Part shown: piece by piece, positions 1 through 8,214 of the stretch
Layout of the letters: each line of letters opens with the position of its first letter
How positions within the stretch are numbered: position 1 is the stretch's first letter
Source of the DNA: Lichenicola sp964236105
GTDB lineage: Bacteria > Pseudomonadota > Alphaproteobacteria > Acetobacterales > Acetobacteraceae
NCBI GenBank assembly: GCA_964236105.1
Contig: CAXSBC010000007.1
Coordinates: 62,001 to 126,000, forward strand
Direction: 5' to 3'
Length of the DNA stretch: 64,000 bases
Translations under genes and position numbers: made by a program
The notes under the pieces: model-generated
Databases searched by the model: none
Seen by the model: only the letters and a program-made list of their open reading frames with translations
What the model was told of the DNA's origin: nothing

Positions 1-422
1 GATAGTGTCTCGGTCGTGCCCGTCGGCCCGTGGCCTTGGCCGATCTCGGCCTGGATGCGAGTGACGACCGCCTCCTGCTGTCGAAGGATCACCGTCTCCC
101 GATGAAGCGTGGACGTCTGGACCCTGCGGACATGCACCTCCTCCTTCAGGACCAGGCGCCTCTGGACGATCATCTGCTCCTCGACAACCGGCATGATCGT
201 GACGTCGCCTTCCTGCCGGATCTCCGGAACGGTGTCGACGACACGACCGACCGGCACCCGAAGCACCTCGACCCGCTCGTGGGTCAGCGGCTCCTCGACA
301 AGCTGGCCATGTTCCGTCGTGACGGTCTGCACCCGTACGGTCTCGCCCGCACGCCGCCGGCGCGATACCTGCAGCTGCTCGGCATGAAGACGAAGAACCT
401 TGTCATCGTCGGCCTCGATCAT
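1..422 (-). CDS. DUF2382 (YsnF/AvaK-type) domain protein, partial at the window edge
   Basis: This reading frame is open from an ATG at 420-422 to the left edge, giving 140 codons without a stop, so the 3' end is missing. The protein opens MIEADDDKVLRLHAEQL. It then shows the alternating charged/valine pattern of the DUF2382 (YsnF/AvaK) domain, for example ERVEVLRVPVGRVVDTVPEI and EEQMIVQRRLVLKEEVHVRR. An AGGA sits eight bases before the ATG. DUF2382 proteins are stress-associated and of unknown biochemical role, often with a second PRC-like or DUF2382 half that would lie outside this window. The domain match is from the visible pattern only. Plus-strand open frames here are antisense shadows. 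Confidence 0.75.
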   Translation of the reverse strand, partial: MIEADDDKVLRLHAEQLQVSRRRRAGETVRVQTVTTEHGQLVEEPLTHERVEVLRVPVGRVVDTVPEIRQEGDVTIMPVVEEQMIVQRRLVLKEEVHVRRVQTSTLHRETVILRQQEAVVTRIQAEIGQGHGPTGTTETL

Positions 423-924
423 GGATGGTCCTGTCTAGCTGGGCAGAAGAGTCTGAACGTCCTGAGCGGCGTCATTCCAACCGGGCAGCTCCGGAAGCGA
501 CGTCGCCGGGCGGTCCGCTCCCTGTCAGCCACGGCCGCGTCCATGTTGGCATCCTGACGCTGTCGGTTTCGACGACGATTGCCCGTCAACCAGGGGCCCG
601 TGAAGTAGCACCAACGCGGTCTATCACCGGGAGTTGGACAAGTCTTGCGCGCAAACGGCATGAAGATGCAGCCACCTGTATATTGGATGCTGAACATCTT
701 CGATTAATGGTTATTTGACGCAGGACAGCACTTGACCGTGCGGCATAGCTCAATGGATGGGCATCGCCAGTCGGCGATGGCTCGTTATTACGGCATCTGT
801 TGGTCTTGTTTGCCGGATGCCTGCCTCCAAGGTCAGGCACCCCGTTTGCCTATGGCTCACGATCCGTTCGGCGCGATGGTACTGCCGTGCCGCGTCGGCG
901 GTATGCTGAGTGCAGGATAGCTTC
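423..924. other. 500-bp intergenic region, no gene recognised
   Basis: This stretch separates the leftward DUF2382 gene from the rightward DUF1003 gene, so promoters for both should lie here. Short open frames exist in several frames but none has a convincing start, ribosome-binding site or recognisable product. A D-arm-like string near 745-765 does not fold into a tRNA. Confidence 0.6.
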
Positions 925-1494
925 ATGGACGATGTCACTCCCATTCTGCCGGCGCATATCGAGGAGACGATCCGGTCGATCGCCATGCTGCATGCCGAGC
1001 ATCATCGCACGGCGACGCCCCTGCAGCGCATTGTCGACCGCCTCACCGCCCTGGTCGGACGCCCGCGGTTCATCGGCCTGCTGACCTTGCTGGTCGTTCT
1101 CTGGATCGGGGGCAACGGCCTCGTCGCCGTGGCAGGATATACGCCCTTGGACCCGCCGCCATTCGCCTGGTTCGACGGGGTCGTTTCCCTGGGAGCGCTC
1201 TATATCGCCGTGCTCATCCTCACCACCCAGCGACGGGAGGACCAGCTGGCACAGCATCGTGAGCAGCTTACCCTGGAGCTGGCGATACTCAGCGAGCAGA
1301 AGACCGCCAAGGTCATCGAGCTGCTGGAGGAGATGCGTCGCGACAACCCCAACCTCCGCAATCGTGTCGACGTGGAAGCCGAGGCGATGGCGGTGCCCGC
1401 CGATCCGCAGTCGGTCCTCAACGCGATCAAGGAGACGCACGCGGAGGCGGAACTGCTGCAGGGTTCCGGCGAGCCTCCGCTTCCCCTCGAATAG
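925..1494 (+). CDS. DUF1003 family membrane protein
   Basis: The 189-residue protein has two predicted transmembrane helices in the middle (residues about 48-68, containing LLTLLVVLWIGGNG, and about 84-101, containing SLGALYIAVLILTTQ). A charged, coiled-coil-prone tail follows (RREDQLAQHREQLTLELAIL). This matches the DUF1003 family, whose function is unknown. The ATG at 925 is chosen because AGGAT lies seven bases upstream; a GTG 15 bases earlier (910) is also in frame. The gene stands alone, with about 500 bp of apparently non-coding DNA on each side. Confidence 0.8.
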   Translation: MDDVTPILPAHIEETIRSIAMLHAEHHRTATPLQRIVDRLTALVGRPRFIGLLTLLVVLWIGGNGLVAVAGYTPLDPPPFAWFDGVVSLGALYIAVLILTTQRREDQLAQHREQLTLELAILSEQKTAKVIELLEEMRRDNPNLRNRVDVEAEAMAVPADPQSVLNAIKETHAEAELLQGSGEPPLPLE

Positions 1495-1995
1495 AGGCGT
1501 CGAGGAAATGGCTGGCCATCACCCCAGGGATCATGACCTGGGCCTGGAGCAGGCGAACGAATGGGCCCTGCGTTGATGCCTGAATACAGCACGAGGATGC
1601 GTGGCTGCGACCGCGTCGCGCCGGATCGCCTCACGATCCGCCGCCGAACCATGGCGCTCGCGCCGGCACCGTGTTTTCCGACAGCCTGTCGAACCTCAGG
1701 GGGGCGCCGGATCGGCAGTGACAGGTTCCAGAAATCGAGCCTCACCGACCGGGCGCGGGGCCGGACCTGCGGCGGCGACTGCGTGGACGGGATGGAGGCC
1801 GGCGTTAGGACCCCGTGCGACGTCCTGGCTCGTGCAGCGTTCTGAGATGTTGTAAACTGGCACGGCCTTGGGACAGATCCGGCGCCCGTTCCGGTCAAAA
1901 GCTCACGCAAGGCGACGCATCCGCTCAGGCGCGTCAGCCGTTCCCGATGGAAGGCTTGGCGGCCCGGCTTGTGACGTGCGCACGAAGGATCATTC
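1495..1995. other. Intergenic region, no gene recognised; weak hairpin at 1523-1542
   Basis: No open frame here has a credible ribosome-binding site or a recognisable product. A short hairpin at 1523-1542 (CCCAGG, 8-base loop, CCTGGG), 28 bases after the DUF1003 stop, could be a weak terminator but has no T-run. The promoter for the SPFH gene should lie toward the right end. Confidence 0.5.
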
Positions 1996-2934
1996 ATGGT
2001 TCCGAACTACGTTCCTGACCGCGGCGTGCCACGCGACTATCGCCGGTCTCCGCTGGTCATAAGCCCGAAGCTGATCGCGATCAGCCTGGGTTGCCTCCTG
2101 CTGGCGGCCGGGATCCTGAGCACCGGCTACACGGTGTCGCCGAACGAACGGGCGGTCGTGACCAATGCCGGCGCCTATGCCGGCACCGCCGATCCCGGCT
2201 TCCACCTGAAATGGCCGTTCATTGGCGAGGTGCACTACTTCAAGGTCGACACCCAGCAGTTCGAGACGCCCATGCTCAACACCTACACCATCGACAACCA
2301 GGAGATCGACGCGGCCCTGACGGTGCAGTTCCAGATCCCGGTCGACGAGGTCGGCTACATCTACGCGCACAACCAGGGCTACCAGCAGAACCTGCTGTCG
2401 ATGGTGGTGAACGAGTGGAAGATCGCCGCTGGCACGGTCAATGTCAGCGATGTGGCGAGCAACCGCGGCGTGCTGGTGAAGCGGGTCGACACCATCGTCA
2501 AGGAGCGCGCGAAGGCGCTCTACCATCTCGACGTCACCGACGTGCAGCTGACCAACCTCGACTACGCGCAGAGCTTCCGCGAGGCGCAGGCGCAGGCTTC
2601 GGTGGTGAAGACGCAGGTCGAGCAGGCCCAGGGACTGCAGCACAAGGCGCAGATCGAGGCCGACACGGCGAAGATCGTGGCAGCGGGCCAGGCCAACCAG
2701 GCGATCGAGCAGGCACGCGGCCTGGCGGAATCGACCAAGCTGCAGGCCGATGCCACCTCCTATGCCACGCAGAAGAACGGCGAGGCGCAGGCCAATGCCG
2801 CCCGGCTGCTCGCCGCTGCGGTGTCCGCCAACCCGGCTCTGGTCGACTACACCCGCGCGCAGCGCTGGAACGGCACGCTGCCGAGTTCGGTCTATGCCGG
2901 TGCGCCGATCCCGTTCCTGCAGACCGGCCGATAG
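1996..2934 (+). CDS. SPFH/band 7 domain membrane protein (prohibitin-like)
   Basis: The 312-residue protein has a short N-terminal cytoplasmic segment and one transmembrane helix (about residues 25-43, LIAISLGCLLLAAGILSTGY). The band-7 domain follows, beginning TVSPNERAVVTNAGAY and including DPGFHLKWPFIGEVHYF. Residues about 195-270 are an Ala/Gln/Glu-rich helical region typical of the coiled-coil part of SPFH proteins. Such proteins form oligomeric membrane scaffolds near proteases or stress factors; the specific role here is not determined. The ribosome-binding site AAGGAT sits five bases before the ATG. Start and length fit the family. Confidence 0.88.
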   Translation: MVPNYVPDRGVPRDYRRSPLVISPKLIAISLGCLLLAAGILSTGYTVSPNERAVVTNAGAYAGTADPGFHLKWPFIGEVHYFKVDTQQFETPMLNTYTIDNQEIDAALTVQFQIPVDEVGYIYAHNQGYQQNLLSMVVNEWKIAAGTVNVSDVASNRGVLVKRVDTIVKERAKALYHLDVTDVQLTNLDYAQSFREAQAQASVVKTQVEQAQGLQHKAQIEADTAKIVAAGQANQAIEQARGLAESTKLQADATSYATQKNGEAQANAARLLAAAVSANPALVDYTRAQRWNGTLPSSVYAGAPIPFLQTGR

Positions 2935-3054
2935 GAACCGGACGGATCCGGGTCAGGCACGGTCAGTCCAGGACCGGGGCGCGTCCGCCGGGATGCTGGT
3001 CGTCGGCGTCCCGAGGCAGCGCCGCCCAGGCTGAACCGTGCGGGCCGTTCGGCG

Positions 3055-3750
3055 TCAGGCCGAGTCCGGTCCTGCGTCCTGCTGGTCCCGCGCGCCGGCG
3101 GCCGCCACCTCATCCAGCAGCGACGGTCCGTTGTTGCGCACCGAGTTGACCTGGCTGGCGACCTTCCAGCGTCTGAGCGCGTCGTCTGCCGCCGGACGCA
3201 GCAGCTCGACCGGCCCGTCATCGAGCCAGATCGACCAGTCCGTTTCGCCGAGAACCACAGGCATGCGGTCATGGATCGAGGCCAGCGTCGCGTTGGCGGT
3301 CGTCGTGATGATGGTGAACGTCCGGACCAGTTCGCCGGCCGGGTCGGTCCAGCTTTCCCAGAGCCCGGCCAGCATGAGCGGCGTCTGCCCGGACCGTGCA
3401 AAGGCATAGGGCTGCTTCGGCTTGGTCGCCTGATCCCACTCATAGAAGGCCCGCATCGGCACGACGCAGCGCCGGGCGGCGAGCGCGCCGCGGAACATGC
3501 CCGATGAGGCCACCGTCTCGGCCCGCGCATTGATCGGCTGCCGTCCCTTCTCCTTGCTCCAATGCGGGATCAGGCCCCAGCGCAGCAGATCGAGACGCCG
3601 TTCGCCGCTCTCCGGATGCCGGCGCACCACCGGCACGCTCTGCGTCGGCGCCACGTTGTAGTTCGGCGCGTCGTTGGGCACCGGTCCGGTGGCTTTGAAC
3701 CAGGTTCGGATCAGGTCGATGGGAAGATCGGTTGCGAAGCGGCCACACAT
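3055..3750 (-). CDS. SRAP domain protein (YedK/HMCES-like abasic-site protein)
   Basis: The 231-residue protein starts MCGRF. In the SRAP family Cys2 is exposed after Met removal and forms a thiazolidine crosslink with abasic sites in single-stranded DNA, so the start is fixed at 3748-3750 even though the frame is open for 33 more codons upstream. Other family marks are visible: NYNVAPTQ, LLRWGLIPHWSKE, INARAET, FYEWD and IHDRMPVVL (the catalytic His region). The length is normal. The last 20 residues are Ala/Asp-rich and probably disordered. No SOS-type operator was recognised upstream. Confidence 0.9.
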   Translation of the reverse strand: MCGRFATDLPIDLIRTWFKATGPVPNDAPNYNVAPTQSVPVVRRHPESGERRLDLLRWGLIPHWSKEKGRQPINARAETVASSGMFRGALAARRCVVPMRAFYEWDQATKPKQPYAFARSGQTPLMLAGLWESWTDPAGELVRTFTIITTTANATLASIHDRMPVVLGETDWSIWLDDGPVELLRPAADDALRRWKVASQVNSVRNNGPSLLDEVAAAGARDQQDAGPDSA

Positions 3751-3885
3751 CCATTCATGGTGGGACCACGATGCGCGGATGTCGAGCGCCTGCCTGCGAA
3801 TGGCAGGCGGTGGCGGAACCCTGCTTCGGCCCGGGCCGCGCGGCGTCACGCCGCGACACCGAGCGGCAGCCCCGACCGGACGCTT

Positions 3886-6294
3886 CTACTTCACGTTGAT
3901 CGTCGAGCTGCTGTCGACCAGCAGGTCGAGGCGGGCATATTGGGCCGTGGTGGTCAATCCGGCCGCGCCATACGGGGTGAAGCCGGAGACGCCGTTGATC
4001 GTGACGGAGCCGGTGCCTTTCTGCACCACCGTGAGATGGCAGCCGACCGGCCAGCCCGCCGACACGGTGAATGTCATGCTCGATCCTGCGTTCATCAGGA
4101 AGACGAGACCACAATCATTCACGTTCGCGACGTAGCTGCCGGTCTTGGTGAAGACGCCGGCGTAGGTCCCGACCGCCCGGTCCACGTAGGCGGTGGAGGA
4201 GAGCGAGCCGCTGTTGTTTCCGATACCCTGGGTCGCGGTGGTTCCCGTGATGACACCGGATGGCAGGATCGTCGCCGTGCCGTTATTGACGCTGACGCCG
4301 CCGTTGGCGTTCTGGACCGCAAGCCAGTCGGTGCCCGGCAGGTTGCTGGAGCCCGTCGTCAGGCGCAGCCAGCCGACCGGCGCCGTCGCGGCCGGAGCGG
4401 CGTTCCGGACATAGGCCCCCAGCATCCACTTGCCGGCGGTCGGCGCCGAGAAGGCCGCCGAGACCGGCGCCGACAGCAGGGTATCGTAGGTCGGGCTGGC
4501 TGGATCGCTGTCGAGCTGGGCAAGCCTGAAGCCGGCGCTGTGGACTTCGGCGATGCCCTTGTTGGCGGTGGAGAAGCTGTTGATCACGGAGGGATCGGCC
4601 TCATCGATATTGCCCTCGATCAGGCAGCCGCCCGTCGGCAGGGTCGGGTCGACATTGGTGTCGATCGCCACGTTGAGCAGGGTGTTGTCGCGAAACGTCA
4701 CCCCGGTGCCGGATTGCACATAGATCCCGGCCGGACCTGAGCCGCTCGTCCAGGTGCCGTTGGCTCCGCGCGCGAAGCTTTTCTGGAAGGGATCGCCATT
4801 GAACAGGTTGTTCTCGGCGATCAGGCTCAGCTTGCCTGCCGTATTGACCAGGATGCCGTGCCCGGTGAAGTCGACGACGTTGTTGTTCCGGTAGACGACA
4901 TCGGCGTAATGCGAGTTGCCGTTTCCCGCGACGCTGAGGCCGTCCGACATGCCGTGGCAGTCGTTGCCGGTGATCATCACGTCGCGCAGGCTTCCGCCGG
5001 TGAGTGCGACGCAGGCGCCCTCCATGTCGCCTTCGGCCAGCTTCGGGTTCTGCGGTCCGATCCGGCTGGTGATGAGGCCCTGCCTGAAGTCGGTCCACTG
5101 CGCGTAGCGGCTGTCGCCGCCGTTGCTGGCCGGGAGATCGCGCATGATCATGTTGTTGGCGACCAGGATGGCGTGGCCGCCCGACACCGCGACGCCGGGA
5201 AGCTGGCTGTTGGCCATGAACTCCCGGTAGGGATCGACGACCTTGCCGGTCGAGGCGATGGCTTCGCCAGGCGCTGCGGAATACTGACCGGCGCGTGCGC
5301 TCAGACCGTTGATGACGATGCCGACAACACCCTGGTTGATGTTGTCGATGTTCTGCCTGTTGAGAAGATTGGTCAGCTTGTTGCCGGTGATGAGGATCGA
5401 CGCGTCCGCCGAGTTGCCTTCCGTCGGACCGGTGAGGCTTGAGGCCGGACTCGTGACGACGCTGATGCCGACCTGTCTGATGCTGTCGAGGGTGTTGTCG
5501 GAGATGTTCGCCTGACGCGCCGCCTCGACATCGATGCCCTGGGCATCGAATATGTGGTTTCCGGTGATCTCAATATGCCGACGCACGCCCCACGTGTCAT
5601 AGATGTCTGAATGGACCGAGATCGCATCGTCGTCGGTATGTTCGATGAAGTTATTGGTGATGCTCGCGTTCGAGGTCTGCGACAGATTGATCGCATCGGA
5701 AAAGGTCTGGAGCGTGTGGCTGTCGCGGACCGTGACGTTGGTGCTGCCACGCGCCGAGATGCCGAAGCCGCGGCTGTATTCGGACGTGATGTGGTCGAAG
5801 GTCAGGCCATCGACGCCTGTCGGCAGGAACGGGGCGTTGCCGATCTGGTAGGCGGTGTAGCCGTTGGTCGCGGTGCCCCAGGTGCCCTTGACGGTGAAGT
5901 TCTGGAACGTGATGCTGGCGGTGCGCGTGGCACTGGTGTTCGACGTTGCGCTGAACAGATACACGCCGGCCGTATCGTTCCAGGTGATCGTGGTTGCGTT
6001 CTGATCCTCCCCCGTCACGGTCGTGAAGGACGGGACCTTGAATCCGTAGCCGTTGCTGCTGTCGACGCTGAAGGCCCAGGTGCCGGTCGGAATCAGGATC
6101 TGGGTGCCGGGATGCGACCCGGCATAGGTGAGCGCCAGGTTCAGGGCCGAGTTGTCGGACGTCGCGTCGCCCGCAGCGCCATAGTCGGCGATGTTGTAGA
6201 CATCCGGCCGGGTAGCGGTTGCTCCGTCCGCCAGCGCCGGCGCAATCACGTTTGCCACCATCGCGGTCCACGCAGCGAGGTAGAAATGCCTCAT
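3886..6294 (-). CDS. Sec-exported right-handed beta-helix protein (pectate lyase 3-like) with phage-tail-like C-terminal module
   Basis: The 802-residue protein starts with a signal peptide (MRHFYLAAWTAMVANVIAPALA, cleavage after ALA-D). It then shows the tailspike/pectate-lyase-3 opening YNIADYGAAGDATSDNSALN, followed by many beta-helix rungs with NNF/GN/HIF motifs to about residue 600. A beta-rich C-terminal part contains GIGNNSGSLSSTAYVDRAV, which resembles the GDNST-ATTAYV signature of phage tail-fibre modules. The ribosome-binding site is GGAGGAG, eight bases before the ATG. It is probably periplasmic or extracellular and acts on a polysaccharide, but no catalytic residues can be assigned with confidence. 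It is not evidently in an operon. Confidence 0.8.
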   Translation of the reverse strand: MRHFYLAAWTAMVANVIAPALADGATATRPDVYNIADYGAAGDATSDNSALNLALTYAGSHPGTQILIPTGTWAFSVDSSNGYGFKVPSFTTVTGEDQNATTITWNDTAGVYLFSATSNTSATRTASITFQNFTVKGTWGTATNGYTAYQIGNAPFLPTGVDGLTFDHITSEYSRGFGISARGSTNVTVRDSHTLQTFSDAINLSQTSNASITNNFIEHTDDDAISVHSDIYDTWGVRRHIEITGNHIFDAQGIDVEAARQANISDNTLDSIRQVGISVVTSPASSLTGPTEGNSADASILITGNKLTNLLNRQNIDNINQGVVGIVINGLSARAGQYSAAPGEAIASTGKVVDPYREFMANSQLPGVAVSGGHAILVANNMIMRDLPASNGGDSRYAQWTDFRQGLITSRIGPQNPKLAEGDMEGACVALTGGSLRDVMITGNDCHGMSDGLSVAGNGNSHYADVVYRNNNVVDFTGHGILVNTAGKLSLIAENNLFNGDPFQKSFARGANGTWTSGSGPAGIYVQSGTGVTFRDNTLLNVAIDTNVDPTLPTGGCLIEGNIDEADPSVINSFSTANKGIAEVHSAGFRLAQLDSDPASPTYDTLLSAPVSAAFSAPTAGKWMLGAYVRNAAPAATAPVGWLRLTTGSSNLPGTDWLAVQNANGGVSVNNGTATILPSGVITGTTATQGIGNNSGSLSSTAYVDRAVGTYAGVFTKTGSYVANVNDCGLVFLMNAGSSMTFTVSAGWPVGCHLTVVQKGTGSVTINGVSGFTPYGAAGLTTTAQYARLDLLVDSSSTINVK

Positions 6295-6524
6295 GTTGCA
6301 AACTCCTCCGTTCCGGGAAGGGTGCGACGGTTCTAGCGAGTTTCAAAAGCTTAAATTGGCATCGGTCTCGATGCGATTGTTTCGCTGCAATATCATTGCC
6401 GAAATTCCTGAGCTCGGCGGTCTTGCGTATCTATCGAGACGAGAACCGGTTTCATGAGCAATTTGCATGCGGCTGCGACTCATCGCAACAGCCGGCTCAA
6501 GATGACGACGAGCCTGCGCGCGTC

Positions 6525-7943
6525 CTACTGAAGGCGGATTTTTTCCTGGCCCGTCGCCAGCCGGTCGGCGGCGATCATCGTCTCGTGTCCGACGAGGCGG
6601 TCTTCCAGCAGGTCGAGACGATCGCGCAGGACGTCCAGATCGGACTCGGCAAGACGCGTGCAGCAGCCGTCATAGACGCAGCGGCCACGGGCGGCGAGAC
6701 GCTTGTGGACTCCGGCATCGTCCGTGCTCATGGCGATATCGTCCAGCGCGCGCAGCAGCCGGGCGCTGACGACGACATCCGTCACGGCGTAGTGGCGGAT
6801 CTGCTCGAACGCGGTATCGAGCAGCCCGTCGAGCTCGATGGCCGGCATGACGACCCGCACCACGTGTGGCGGATCCGACAGGATGACCTCGGGACCGTAG
6901 CGGGAGATCCAGCGGATGAGGATCCGGCTCAACTGGTCGAGGCACGTGATGGCCGTGCTGGGGTCGTTGACCGCGGGAGAGATCGCCTTGAGCGCGATGT
7001 CCACGATCTGGATCACGCCGAACTCGACATCCTGCTGCAGGGTCCGGATCGGGCCGATGTCGAAGGCGGCCAGAAGAGCCGTCGCAAGCGGAGGCTGCAG
7101 CGCCCTCCTGCTGCCGACGACGAGGAGCGGGATCCCCGCCGGCACGAAGTGGCCGACCCGACGCAGGACCCGGATCTGCAGGCCGGACGCCTTGGCGACG
7201 GCGACCAGATTGCCGATATCGACAAAGCGGATGTAGCCGGACACCAGGTTCAGCACCGGGGTCTGGGTGCCGTTCAGGTCGAGGGCGGGAACGCCGTCGC
7301 GGTAGTCGTTCGTCCGGTCATGCGGCATCAACCCGTCGATGACGTCCTCGGTCTCGCTGGCGATGCGGTCGACGATGTGGTTGACGCTGATCGCCTGGCT
7401 GATGTGCTGGATGAAGAAGATGAGCCAGCCGACGCACAGCAGGGCAAGCGCCATGGCGCCCACGGTGGTGGCTACCGGCGCGAACGGGTGCGGTATGGTG
7501 CGGGCGGCCGGCAGGGCTCCCAGGCAGTAGGCGAAGGTGCCAAGGAACAGGCCGAGCGTCCATTGCGTCGCCCGGTCCCGCACGAAGCTGACCAGGATGC
7601 GCGGCGAGAACTGCATCGAGGCGAGGGTCAGCGTCATCAGCAGGATCGCGAACACGATCGAGACCACGGTCATGATCGAGGCGGCGATGCCGGCGAGGAT
7701 CACCTGCGCAACCTGCGGATCCGACCGGCTCGGGAACAGCAGCCGGGGCACCCAGGCGGCAAGCACCGGATAGGTCTCCTCGAGCGAGGACAGGATGGTG
7801 CCGCTCAGCCCCAGGCTGATGGCGATCACCATCGGGCGGACCAGGAAGCCGCCGCGCAGCGCGTAGAGGAGATGACGCAACACCGTCGAGGGGTTGCGAC
7901 GCACGCGCGGACGCGCGGCCCGCGACAAGGGCGGCTGGTGCAT
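6525..7943 (-). CDS. DUF2254 family membrane protein
   Basis: The 472-residue product has four N-terminal hydrophobic segments (for example VIAISLGLSGTILSSLE, VSIVFAILLMTLTLASMQFS and LGLFLGTFAYCLGALPAA). A large soluble part carries the family hallmark ISPAVNDPSTAITCLDQL. DUF2254 proteins are uncharacterised. The ATG at 7943 is preferred because GGGGA lies nine bases upstream. ATGs at 8015 and 8039 would add 24 and 32 residues but lack a clear ribosome-binding site. It follows kup on the same strand about 270 bp downstream, so co-transcription with potassium transport is possible but unproven. Confidence 0.8.
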   Translation of the reverse strand: MHQPPLSRAARPRVRRNPSTVLRHLLYALRGGFLVRPMVIAISLGLSGTILSSLEETYPVLAAWVPRLLFPSRSDPQVAQVILAGIAASIMTVVSIVFAILLMTLTLASMQFSPRILVSFVRDRATQWTLGLFLGTFAYCLGALPAARTIPHPFAPVATTVGAMALALLCVGWLIFFIQHISQAISVNHIVDRIASETEDVIDGLMPHDRTNDYRDGVPALDLNGTQTPVLNLVSGYIRFVDIGNLVAVAKASGLQIRVLRRVGHFVPAGIPLLVVGSRRALQPPLATALLAAFDIGPIRTLQQDVEFGVIQIVDIALKAISPAVNDPSTAITCLDQLSRILIRWISRYGPEVILSDPPHVVRVVMPAIELDGLLDTAFEQIRHYAVTDVVVSARLLRALDDIAMSTDDAGVHKRLAARGRCVYDGCCTRLAESDLDVLRDRLDLLEDRLVGHETMIAADRLATGQEKIRLQ

Positions 7944-8214
7944 GGATGACGGTCCCCGCTCGGGAGTGGCGCGACCAGGCTGAAGACTGCTGTCGACCAG
8001 CCTTAGCTGGCTCATCGGCCGACGGCGCGCAAGCGTCACTGCCGCTGCGGCTGCGCGCGGTTACGCCTCGCCTGTCGCCCCCGAGACGATCAGGTCGCAG
8101 CCGATGGGAGCCCTGCACAGGAATCGGACGGGCGCAGCCGAGGTCTGGCCAGGACGGGTGCCGGCAGGGCCCTCGGCTGGCGCCGCGATCGGGGCCGAGC
8201 CGTGCGATCCGTCC

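Noticed and set aside
740..815. tRNA-like string (TAGCTCAATGGATGGGCA) in the left intergenic region
   Set aside because: It resembles a D arm, but no acceptor stem, anticodon stem or T arm can be formed around it.
1508..1576. Possible 22-residue peptide after the DUF1003 gene
   Set aside because: The GAGG is only two bases from the ATG, the sequence has no recognisable feature, and it overlaps a possible terminator hairpin.
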